From Algoriphagus sp. (GTDB taxonomy: Bacteria > Bacteroidota > Bacteroidia > Cytophagales > Cyclobacteriaceae): DNA of 64,000 bases. The notes below the pieces were generated by a model. The model saw only the letters and a program-made list of their open reading frames with translations, was not told the DNA's origin and ran no database searches. The stretch covers positions 62,001-126,000 of the forward strand of contig JANQWS010000023.1 of assembly GCA_030729785.1 (NCBI GenBank). The letters run 5' to 3'. This document shows positions 52,777-59,551 of the stretch, piece after piece (position 1 is the first letter of the stretch; the number at the start of each line of letters is the position of its first letter). A program made the translations under genes and the position numbers.

Positions 52777-53520
52777 ATGGATTATGCTCATTCCTACCTA
52801 AGTACCTCCTCACTTCAAATCAACTGTGATCTTGGAGAAGGAATCCCCTGGGAAAAGCAACTATTCCCGCTAATTGATGTAGCTAGTTTGGCTTGTGGAG
52901 GACATTTTGGAACACGAGCCAGTTTGGATGCTTCCTTGGCCTTAGCCACTAAATACGGCAAAAAAGTAGGCGCCCACCCCTCCTATCCAGATCAAGAAAA
53001 CTTTGGAAGGATTTCGCTTATTATTCCCATAGAAACACTGATTGAAGCGATTGGGCAACAAATTGAAAGGTTTAAACAGAGGGCTCAAGCCCATAATTTA
53101 GCCATGGATCATATCAAATTTCATGGAGCCTTGTACAACGATGCAGCAAAAGATTCGAGTTTAGCCAATTCGTTGACTGATTTTTTAATTGAAAATTACC
53201 CGCAAACCCCCTTGCTAGTTCCCCCACATTCTGAATTGGAGAAAAAAGCACAGGAAAAAGGACTTACAATTCGCCTTGAAGTATTTGCGGATAGAGCCTA
53301 TACATCAGACTACTTGCTCAGTCCAAGAACTCTAGAAGGGTCCTTACTTCAAGATATTACTTCTGTAGAACCCCAAGTCAAGCGCTTGCTTTTTGAAGGG
53401 CAGCTACTGAGTATGGAAGGTGTTCAATTGCCAATTCAAGCAGATACGCTTTGCTTTCATGGAGATAATCCAGGTATCCTTGACTTTTTACCCATCCTTA
53501 GAAAGCGGTATTGGACATGA
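52777..53520 (+). CDS. pxpA: 5-oxoprolinase subunit PxpA (LamB/YcsF family)
   Basis: Protein of 247 residues from the ATG at 52777; the ORF-track start lies in the lipoprotein gene. The start LQINCDLGEGIPWEKQLFPLIDVASLACGGHFG is diagnostic of the LamB/YcsF fold. The next conserved parts are VGAHPSYPDQENFGR, DHIKFHGALYND and FADRAYTSDYLL. With PxpB and PxpC it makes the ATP-dependent 5-oxoprolinase that opens 5-oxoproline to glutamate. It overlaps pxpB by 4 bases. Confidence 0.93.
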   Translation: MDYAHSYLSTSSLQINCDLGEGIPWEKQLFPLIDVASLACGGHFGTRASLDASLALATKYGKKVGAHPSYPDQENFGRISLIIPIETLIEAIGQQIERFKQRAQAHNLAMDHIKFHGALYNDAAKDSSLANSLTDFLIENYPQTPLLVPPHSELEKKAQEKGLTIRLEVFADRAYTSDYLLSPRTLEGSLLQDITSVEPQVKRLLFEGQLLSMEGVQLPIQADTLCFHGDNPGILDFLPILRKRYWT

Positions 53521-54206
53521 TTCCTCACTATCAACTCCTCAGCCCAACTTTTGGGGAATTGGTATGGGATCAGCACCCAACCGATGAATTGCTTGGATTC
53601 CAATTGGCCTATTTGACTTACATTCAATCTAACTTCTCGGATACCCTAGCGGAAGCCCGACAGGGTTTTACACGGATCAGTTTGGTTTGGAAAAATCCCA
53701 AAACCCAACTTGATTTTTTAGCCCAGTTAAAAAATATCAAACTCCCACCAATGGAGTTATCTACTACCATTTGGCAGGTTCCGGTGTGCTATGACCCAGA
53801 ATATGGACAAGACCTAAACGTCTTAGCAGAATCCAAAAATCTAAGCTCAAGTGAACTTATCCAAATCCATTTAGAACCTATATACCGAATCCATTTCTTT
53901 GGATTTTTACCAGGTTTCTTTTATCTAAACGGCCTTTCCCCATTGCTCCATACTCCGCGAAAAAGCGTTCCAATGATCGCGGTTCCTCCTGGGTCTGTAG
54001 CAATAGGTGGCAACCAAACAGGAATTTATCCCATGCAAAGCCCTGGTGGATGGCATATCATCGGCAGAAGTCCGCTAGCATTTTTTGATTCTAAACAGCC
54101 TATCCCTGTTTGGGCCAAGGCAGGGGAACGCGTACAATTTGTTCCTATCAATGCTACCCAATTTCGAAACTGGAAGGATACCTCCCCTAAATCTACTTCT
54201 CAATGA
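53517..54206 (+). CDS. pxpB: 5-oxoprolinase subunit PxpB (KipI family)
   Basis: Protein of 229 residues from the ATG at 53517, which overlaps pxpA by 4 bases (ATGA). It matches the KipI/allophanate hydrolase subunit 1 fold. Conserved ending: HFFGFLPGFFYLNGLSPLLHTPRKSVPMI, then PGSVAIGGNQTGIYPMQSPGGWHIIGRSPL. It supplies half of the cyclophilin-like substrate-binding unit with PxpC. It overlaps pxpC by 4 bases. Confidence 0.93.
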   Translation: MIPHYQLLSPTFGELVWDQHPTDELLGFQLAYLTYIQSNFSDTLAEARQGFTRISLVWKNPKTQLDFLAQLKNIKLPPMELSTTIWQVPVCYDPEYGQDLNVLAESKNLSSSELIQIHLEPIYRIHFFGFLPGFFYLNGLSPLLHTPRKSVPMIAVPPGSVAIGGNQTGIYPMQSPGGWHIIGRSPLAFFDSKQPIPVWAKAGERVQFVPINATQFRNWKDTSPKSTSQ

Positions 54207-55066
54207 TAGAAGTTCTTGGAAAAGCAAAACTACTACGCTGCCCTCCAGGCACATCCTTGCAGGATGAGGGTCGTCTCTCGGGTGCACAATATGGCATTCC
54301 CTCCTCAGGGGCAATGGATCAAAAGAGTTTCCGATGGGCAAATCACCTCCTGAAAAATAAAAGTAATGCTGTAGCCTTGGAATTGTCGCAACCTGGTTTA
54401 CAAATTCAATTTACCCAAGCCTGCCTGATTGCATTGATAGGAGCAAATGCTCTGGTAAACCTTAACCAAAATAAAGTATCCAATTCATCATTGATTTCAA
54501 TCACGGCAGGAGACATCCTTGAAATTGGTGCATTTCTGTCCGGTAGCCGTTTGTATCTATGCATTCAAGGTGGATTTCAAGTGGAGCGCTATCTAGAATC
54601 CGGAAGTGATTTTGAATCCATTACCTTCCCCTCTAAACGAAGTACTCACGATCTCTTAACCTATTTTCCCTATCCTCAAGCGCAAAATCTTGGCGCCAAA
54701 CCGAAGTGGGTAACTTCCTGGTTTGAATCTCCAAAAATCGAAACCTATCGAGGAGCAGATTGGGAACTTTTGTCTTTGGCGCAACAAGAATTAATTTGCT
54801 CTACCACTTTCCATCTCTCCAAATTCAGCAATCGCATGGGAATTCAGTTGGAAGAACTCGTTTCCAACCAACTAGAAGAACTCCCCACCAATCCTGTTTT
54901 TCCAGGAACTGTACAATTGACTCCAGGAGGAAAAATCATTGTATTGATGCGAGATGCAGGGGTAACGGGTGGATATCCTCGTATTCTACAACTCACCGAA
55001 GAAGGACAATCCATTCTTGCTCAAAAGAAGCTGGGTGAGTCGATTCGATTTCAACTCCTCGAATGA
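54203..55066 (+). CDS. pxpC: 5-oxoprolinase subunit PxpC (KipA family)
   Basis: Protein of 287 residues. KipA/allophanate hydrolase subunit 2 fold. It has GTSLQDEGRLSGAQYGIPSSGAMDQKSFRWANHLL at the start and the late MRDAGVTGGYPRILQLT, both typical. The ATG overlaps pxpB by 4 bases. A biotin-dependent carboxylase partner as in urea amidolyase is not encoded nearby, which favours the oxoprolinase role. It likely acts with GGT products. Confidence 0.92.
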   Translation: MIEVLGKAKLLRCPPGTSLQDEGRLSGAQYGIPSSGAMDQKSFRWANHLLKNKSNAVALELSQPGLQIQFTQACLIALIGANALVNLNQNKVSNSSLISITAGDILEIGAFLSGSRLYLCIQGGFQVERYLESGSDFESITFPSKRSTHDLLTYFPYPQAQNLGAKPKWVTSWFESPKIETYRGADWELLSLAQQELICSTTFHLSKFSNRMGIQLEELVSNQLEELPTNPVFPGTVQLTPGGKIIVLMRDAGVTGGYPRILQLTEEGQSILAQKKLGESIRFQLLE

Positions 55067-55166
55067 ATTATGGGCTAATTCAACCAAATAAAAGCCAAGA
55101 AAGTGTTGAGGTTTAACAGAAAGTAAATTACCTTAATGAATTAAGTTAATCCTAAAATATCCAGTC

Positions 55167-56678
55167 ATGGACGCTATCCTTACTCAAAAGATAACTGCAC
55201 AAGGCAAGCAGGTTGATGCAATTCAACAACAGCTGGAAAGTTTTAAGCAAGGTTTTCCTTTTTTGCGTTTAGTTGGTCCAGCCACTCCTGGGCGAGGAAT
55301 ACAGGTTTGGGAGGAAAAGCAAGTACAGCATTACCAAAGGTTCTTCGAACGTAAAGCCATTGAATTGGATATAGTCAAATTTGTTCCAGCTTCTGGTGCT
55401 GCCAGCCGCATGTTCAAGGATTTATTTTCCTTTTTAGAATCGGATGGTGATTTGGCACAAAGTGCCTTTACCCAGAAATTTATTGATAAAATCCAACATT
55501 TCGCCTTTTACCAAGACTTAGATGCGTTGCTACACCAAGGAGGTGAATCCATTGACAGTGTATTGGAAAAAAAAGAATACAAAAAATTAGTAGCAGCCTT
55601 ACTTACAGAAACAGGCTTAAACTACGGCAATCTCCCCAAAGGATTATTAAAATTTCATGCCTATACCGATGCAAATCGCTGCCCAGCCGAGGAGCATTTA
55701 GTGGAAGGAATTCAATACGGCAAAGGAAAAAATCAGCAGGTACACATTCATTTCACTGTATCGCCAGAACACGAAGAGGGCTTTGTCAAGGAAATAAATC
55801 AGCACCTTCCGCGACTTCAGAAATCAACTGGATTAGTATTCCGGGTGAGTTATTCCCATCAAAAAAAGTCTACCGATACCATCGCTGTCGATGAAGCAAA
55901 CGAACCCTTCCTAGAAGACGATGGTAGCCTTTTGTTTAGACCAGCAGGTCATGGCGCCTTACTCGAAAATCTAAATGAGGTAAATGGAGATCTAATTTTC
56001 ATCAAGAACATTGATAATGTCGTTCCTGATCGGCTTAAGCCACTGACAAAGTCCTACAAAATGGCGCTTGGAGGGCTGCTACTAGAGGTTCAAGCTCGTG
56101 TATTTGAAGCTCTAAAGGCACTGCAAGAAGTATCCTCTCAATCGGTAAGAAAAGCGCAAGAAGTCTATGTTTCCGATTTTGGGGGGATTCTTCCTGATCA
56201 CTTCCAAAATGCAAATTTGACCGAAAAAGCGACCTTTTTTCAAGCTAAACTGAATCGCCCAATTCGAGTGTGTGGTATGGTGAAAAACACTGGTGAACCT
56301 GGAGGAGGGCCGTTTTGGATCCAGGAAAAAGATGGTGCCCAATCCCTTCAAATACTGGAAACTGCCCAAATTGATTTGAATGACCCCATATCCAAGCAGC
56401 ATTTTCAAGCATCCACCCATTTCAATCCTGTGGATTTAGTTTGTGGAACACGAGACTTTCAAGGCAAATCATTTGATTTGCTTCACTATCGAGACATGAA
56501 TACGGGTTTTATTACGGAAAAATCAAAAAATGGAAAGCTATTGAAAGCATTGGAACTTCCTGGTTTGTGGAATGGGGCTATGGCAAATTGGAACACCCTT
56601 TTCGTGGAAGTTCCACTGGTGACCTTTAATCCTGTAAAAACCATCAACGACCTACTCCGAGAAGAACACCAAGCCTAA
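55167..56678 (+). CDS. DUF4301 protein, nucleotidyltransferase-like
   Basis: Protein of 503 residues, soluble. FVPASGAASRMFKDLFSFL (about 72-90) resembles the glycine-rich Ser/Arg loop of nucleoside-diphosphate-sugar transferases, and GDLIFIKNIDNVVPD (about 275-289) looks like their Asp-containing metal strand. The whole matches the Bacteroidota-specific DUF4301 family in order. The C-terminal half holds RVCGMVKNTGEPGGGPFW and DLVCGTRDFQGKSFDL. Its enzymatic activity is unknown. It stands alone after pxpC with a 100-base gap and converges on the WYL regulator gene. Confidence 0.82.
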   Translation: MDAILTQKITAQGKQVDAIQQQLESFKQGFPFLRLVGPATPGRGIQVWEEKQVQHYQRFFERKAIELDIVKFVPASGAASRMFKDLFSFLESDGDLAQSAFTQKFIDKIQHFAFYQDLDALLHQGGESIDSVLEKKEYKKLVAALLTETGLNYGNLPKGLLKFHAYTDANRCPAEEHLVEGIQYGKGKNQQVHIHFTVSPEHEEGFVKEINQHLPRLQKSTGLVFRVSYSHQKKSTDTIAVDEANEPFLEDDGSLLFRPAGHGALLENLNEVNGDLIFIKNIDNVVPDRLKPLTKSYKMALGGLLLEVQARVFEALKALQEVSSQSVRKAQEVYVSDFGGILPDHFQNANLTEKATFFQAKLNRPIRVCGMVKNTGEPGGGPFWIQEKDGAQSLQILETAQIDLNDPISKQHFQASTHFNPVDLVCGTRDFQGKSFDLLHYRDMNTGFITEKSKNGKLLKALELPGLWNGAMANWNTLFVEVPLVTFNPVKTINDLLREEHQA

Positions 56679-56697
56679 TTGAACTTTTGCAAAAAAG

Positions 56698-57612
56698 TTA
56701 ATAAAACCCTTTTTGGATTTGCTCTGCTAAGTAGGCTTTTAGCTCATTGCCTTCTTCTACCTTGACTTCTCCTGGAAGGCTAAGAATAAATCGCGCTAAA
56801 CCTGGTAAATGTGGAATTTCCCCTTCAAAATAAAAGTGATTTCGATTCTTAATTTGAATGAAAGGACGAGCTGTTGGGTACTCTTCTACCATCAACTGAT
56901 AGGCTTTTTTGCTTAGCTTGAGTTTGATAGGAAATTTTCCTTTCCCTGTAAATCCAAAAAGGGCCTGCTCTGGTAGTTCGTGTGCGGTTTCAAACTTCCA
57001 ATTTTCGGTAGCGATGACTACCTCTCCCATTCGCTCTAGCTTAAACATCTTCATGGTCTGACTTTCCAGTTCAAATGCATGAATATGTTCGTAGTCTGAA
57101 GTAAACCCAACCGGCTCAACCAAGCGATCAGATACCGTATCACTTCGCAATGAATAATATTCTTTGATCCAAACTTGCTTCTTTTTTGTGATTCCTTGCG
57201 CAATTAAGTCTACCAAGCGACCTAGATTAGCTTTAAAAAGGACTTCGGTACTTAGTGGTACTTCGGAATTGAGGTTGAGTTTTTGAACTACCGCATCTTT
57301 TAGTGCATTTCCTTTCCCCTGGCTTTCCAATACCGTACTTAGCCATTGATTTTCCTCCGCCGAAAAAGTAGCACTGGAACTAGGATTAGGAAGGTATTCC
57401 GGCCGTTCTTGAATTTTGTATTTACTAAACTCCTTGACAACAACAAATCCAAGCGCTTCCAAAAGCTTAAAATACCTGTAAATAGTACGTTCGTCTGTTT
57501 GTAATAATTCAGCAAGGCGATGCACCGGCTTACCAATTGTGCTTTGCAACAAGTTTATTAATTTAAATATCCGTAAAATTTTTTGCTGTTCGATAGGGCT
57601 TGATTTGGCCAT
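56698..57612 (-). CDS. WYL-domain transcriptional regulator (HTH + WYL)
   Basis: Protein of 304 residues. N-terminal winged helix about 14-78 (LINLLQSTIGKPVHRLAELLQTDERTIYRYFKLLEAL), then a WYL domain at about 143-215 (WIKEYYSLRSDTVSDRLVEPVGFTSDYEHIHAFELESQTMKMFKLERMGEV). A ligand-sensing C-terminal region follows. WYL proteins bind nucleic acid or nucleotide ligands and often repress neighbouring genes. Upstream lie two dyads, GACgATTAGTGTC and GACACTAATTGTC, that may be its own operators. No obvious target enzyme gene is adjacent. Confidence 0.88.
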   Translation of the reverse strand: MAKSSPIEQQKILRIFKLINLLQSTIGKPVHRLAELLQTDERTIYRYFKLLEALGFVVVKEFSKYKIQERPEYLPNPSSSATFSAEENQWLSTVLESQGKGNALKDAVVQKLNLNSEVPLSTEVLFKANLGRLVDLIAQGITKKKQVWIKEYYSLRSDTVSDRLVEPVGFTSDYEHIHAFELESQTMKMFKLERMGEVVIATENWKFETAHELPEQALFGFTGKGKFPIKLKLSKKAYQLMVEEYPTARPFIQIKNRNHFYFEGEIPHLPGLARFILSLPGEVKVEEGNELKAYLAEQIQKGFY

Positions 57613-57621
57613 GGAATTTTT

Positions 57622-57684
57622 GACGATTAGTGTCTAAAAATACCATTATTATAATTTCAAAACTAATATTTGACACTAATTGTC
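57622..57684 (-). promoter_or_regulatory. Paired operator-like dyads upstream of the WYL regulator
   Basis: GACGATTAGTGTC (57622-57634) and GACACTAATTGTC (57672-57684) are inverted copies (12 of 13 bases). Each is itself a dyad of GACA-N5-TGTC type. Centres are 50 bases apart. They flank the likely promoter of the WYL gene: a TATTTTTA word on the minus strand sits between them. Arrangement fits autoregulation by looping or dimer pairs. Confidence 0.55.
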
Positions 57685-57734
57685 GTTTTTACAGGAAAAA
57701 ATATCGTCCAAAAAAAGTAAGTATTTAAAAAGGT

Positions 57735-57876
57735 GATTATCCGTAATTATGCCAGTGGCTTCAGATTTGTTTGACTTACTGCGGATGGTCGACAGACGAC
57801 TGCCCACAGTCCACAGCTACCCTAAATGAACTTCCATCCTAATGTTCTTTAATTACAAGTAACTGAGCGGATAATC
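57735..57876 (-). repeat. Interspersed MITE-like repeat, copy D
   Basis: 142 bp. Left end GATTATCCGT, right end GCGGATAATC (exact). Inside, in family order on the plus strand: TTTGTTTGACTTACTGCGGATGGTCGAC, AGACGACTGCCCACAGTCCACAGCTAC, ATGAACTTCCATCCTAATGTT and AAGTAACTGA. The central words are shorter than in copy C. Confidence 0.8.
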
Positions 57877-58016
57877 AGAAAAGGAATAAATGGCGTTAAG
57901 ACGTGAACTTCTTAGTTTACGCTGATTCAGGAGAAAAGGTCTCCTGATTTTTTGTTTCTCCGAGGGTTTATCAGCGTTATTTTTCCCTTTTGATCCGCGT
58001 GAAAAAAAGAAATTCG
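57877..58016 (+). other. Structured intergenic stretch between two repeat copies
   Basis: It carries a perfect hairpin-terminator (separate entry) inside a longer dyad, ACGCTGAT at 57919 and ATCAGCGT at 57970, and the words CAGCGTTATTTTTCCC and ATCCGCGTGAAAAAAAG. No gene on the plus strand leads into it. With copies D and E and the operator-like dyads it fills the 604-base gap between the WYL and Rieske genes. The short ORF-track ORFs here have no recognisable protein features. Confidence 0.45.
57927..57953 (+). terminator. Orphan rho-independent terminator (plus strand)
   Basis: Perfect arms TCAGGAG and CTCCTGA around a 7-base loop, followed by six T residues. No plus-strand gene precedes it; both flanking genes run leftward. 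It could end a small RNA starting near 57690, or belong to a repeat structure. Confidence 0.55.
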
Positions 58017-58171
58017 GATTATCCGTTATCTTAACAGTAGCTAAAAATTGTATGAAATACTGTGGGTAATCGTCGACAGACCGCGGTTTGCAGACAGACC
58101 ACAAACCACAGCTCATTAAAATATCTTTCAAACCTTATTTTCGTTGGTTCCTGTTGACAATGCGGAGAATC
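58017..58171 (-). repeat. Interspersed MITE-like repeat, copy E
   Basis: 155 bp. Left end GATTATCCGT, right end GCGGAGAATC. The plus-strand order is AACAGTAGCTAAAAATTGTATGAAATACTG, GTAATCGTCGACAGACCGCGG, CAGACAGACCACAAACCACAG, CTTTCAAACCTTATTTTCGTTGG, TTGACAATGCGG. It ends 45 bases before the stop of the Rieske gene. Confidence 0.8.
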
Positions 58172-58216
58172 AAATAAAAAAAGGAGGATTCGAAAGAAAG
58201 TCCCAAAGCATATTTG

Positions 58217-58711
58217 TTATTTGTTGATCGTAAGGGTAGTACCAGAAACAGAGGTATTATACACTTGCAAAGGTTGGGTAGCAGGGCCTTGAAGAACTTG
58301 CCCAGCTGTATTAAAAATAGAATTGTGACAGGTACAGGTAAATCGATTATTGGTGAATGACCAACTATCAAAACAGCCAGAGTGCGTACATACCGAGGTC
58401 ATCGCCACAAAAGCACCATCTAAGTTAGCGATCAAAGTTTTAGCCGAAACCACCAACAACCAGCCACCAGAAGCTGCTAGTTTAGTTTGAACGGATAAAT
58501 TGATTTGAACCGTACTTCCAGAAATAGTAATGCCATCATTGCTGCTTGCATTTGCTGGTGGAGTCACATCTCCTGGTTCTTCAGTACTGACACAAGAAGT
58601 AAAAAAAGAAATTCCAAAAGTGCTCATAACTGCTGCAAAGCCAGCTTTCTCTAAAAATTGTCTCCTAGATTCCGAAAGACTTCCTGACTGTAAAAGTGAT
58701 TGATTTTTCAT
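58217..58711 (-). CDS. Rieske [2Fe-2S] lipoprotein
   Basis: Protein of 164 residues from the ATG at 58711 (MKNQSLLQSG). The ORF-track start adds 11 residues. It has an SRRQFL twin-Arg-like export motif and a lipobox with Cys40 (FFTSC). A Rieske domain follows: box I CTHSGC (Cys108, His110) and box II CTCHNS (Cys126, His129), so all four cluster ligands are present. The linker after Cys40 is rich in Pro and Ser. Such proteins carry electrons in the periplasm; the partner is unknown because no oxidase gene is adjacent. Confidence 0.88.
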   Translation of the reverse strand: MKNQSLLQSGSLSESRRQFLEKAGFAAVMSTFGISFFTSCVSTEEPGDVTPPANASSNDGITISGSTVQINLSVQTKLAASGGWLLVVSAKTLIANLDGAFVAMTSVCTHSGCFDSWSFTNNRFTCTCHNSIFNTAGQVLQGPATQPLQVYNTSVSGTTLTINK

Positions 58712-58782
58712 AACGAGCAAGTTGAGAAACTTTGTAAATATCAAGTAATCAACTAATTCGATTTGAAAAAGTTTGTTGTTAG

Positions 58783-59286
58783 TTAAAAATGTTTTGTTTG
58801 TAAAATTTCGCTTACAATTACTGCATCTCTGAAGGACTTTCTATTTTTCAATAAAGAAGCATACGGGTTAATTCTTTTTTCATTGGTTTCAAAAAGTATT
58901 TGTTTGGGAGCATTTGAAGGAAGACCTTCCAAACTAGTGCGATCCAATTTCTCGCGGTAAGATCGCCCTACTTCTTCGTAATCTTGCCCTTCTGCCATCA
59001 CTTCTTCAACAATTGGAGGGATTTTTTCTTTTGCCTTGAAAGACTGTTTAGGAAGTGTACGTTGATCTACTGCAGGTTCAGTTTTTTGTGAGGGTACTTT
59101 CTCTGCCTTTGGTACTTGACTTTCACGAATCTCTCGTAGTAAGTCTTCAAAGGTTAGCCCCTTTTGAGGGGATTCAGGTGCCAGATCTCCATCTTCAGGT
59201 AGTGTTGTTCCTTTCTTTTTGGCCGTAGCCTTGTAGATAAAATAAGCCACTATGGCCACAGCATACAGAATCTGTCCTAACTCCAT
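58783..59286 (-). CDS. Hypothetical single-pass membrane protein
   Basis: Protein of 167 residues from the ATG at 59286 (MELGQILYAVAIVAYFIY). One N-terminal membrane segment (about 5-20) is followed by a charged, low-complexity tail rich in Lys, Glu and Pro. Recurrent short motifs are LTFEDLLREIRESQ and NPYASLLKNRKSFRDAVIVSEIL, the latter conserved-looking at the C-terminus. It resembles unnamed Bacteroidota proteins; the function is unknown. Divergent from smc, with repeat copy F between. Confidence 0.6.
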   Translation of the reverse strand: MELGQILYAVAIVAYFIYKATAKKKGTTLPEDGDLAPESPQKGLTFEDLLREIRESQVPKAEKVPSQKTEPAVDQRTLPKQSFKAKEKIPPIVEEVMAEGQDYEEVGRSYREKLDRTSLEGLPSNAPKQILFETNEKRINPYASLLKNRKSFRDAVIVSEILQTKHF

Positions 59287-59349
59287 GTGGTCAAGATAAT
59301 CCAAAAACTTTTAAAAAAGAAGTTCCACCATTGAATCAAAAAAATTGAA

Positions 59350-59441
59350 ATCGTTCCTAGACGACGGCCCATAGACCACAGCGCTACTGATTGAACTACA
59401 AACCTTATTTTATTCCGTTACTGGTGAACAAGCGGATAATT
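59350..59441 (-). repeat. Interspersed MITE-like repeat, copy F (partial)
   Basis: About 92 bp. The right end is GCGGATAATT and the internal part runs CTAGACGACGGCCCATAGACCACAG, TTGAACTACAAACCTTATTTTATTCCG, TTACTGGTGAACAAG. The left end is missing or decayed. It lies in the space between the divergent starts of the hypothetical membrane protein and smc. Confidence 0.65.
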
Positions 59442-59551
59442 ATTAATTGAAAAATACTAGCTCTAAACTTACAAAGGTTATTCCCCTTGATTTATTGCCA
59501 AATTCTAAGATTAAAGCTATTTTAACCTTTTATTTTCACCAAAAAACACTG

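Noticed and set aside
56682-56699. AACTTTT/AAAAGTT hairpin between DUF4301 and the WYL gene as a terminator
   Set aside because: The stem is all A-T except one pair and no proper T run follows on either strand within the gap, so it is too weak to call.
57853-58131. 92-aa minus-strand ORF between the WYL and Rieske genes
   Set aside because: It spans repeat copies D and E and the structured spacer; the composition is low quality and the repeats explain the open frame.
59447-59551. 35-residue N-terminal extension of smc from a TTG
   Set aside because: SMC proteins begin at the strand before GFKSF; the extension lies just after repeat copy F and has no family counterpart.
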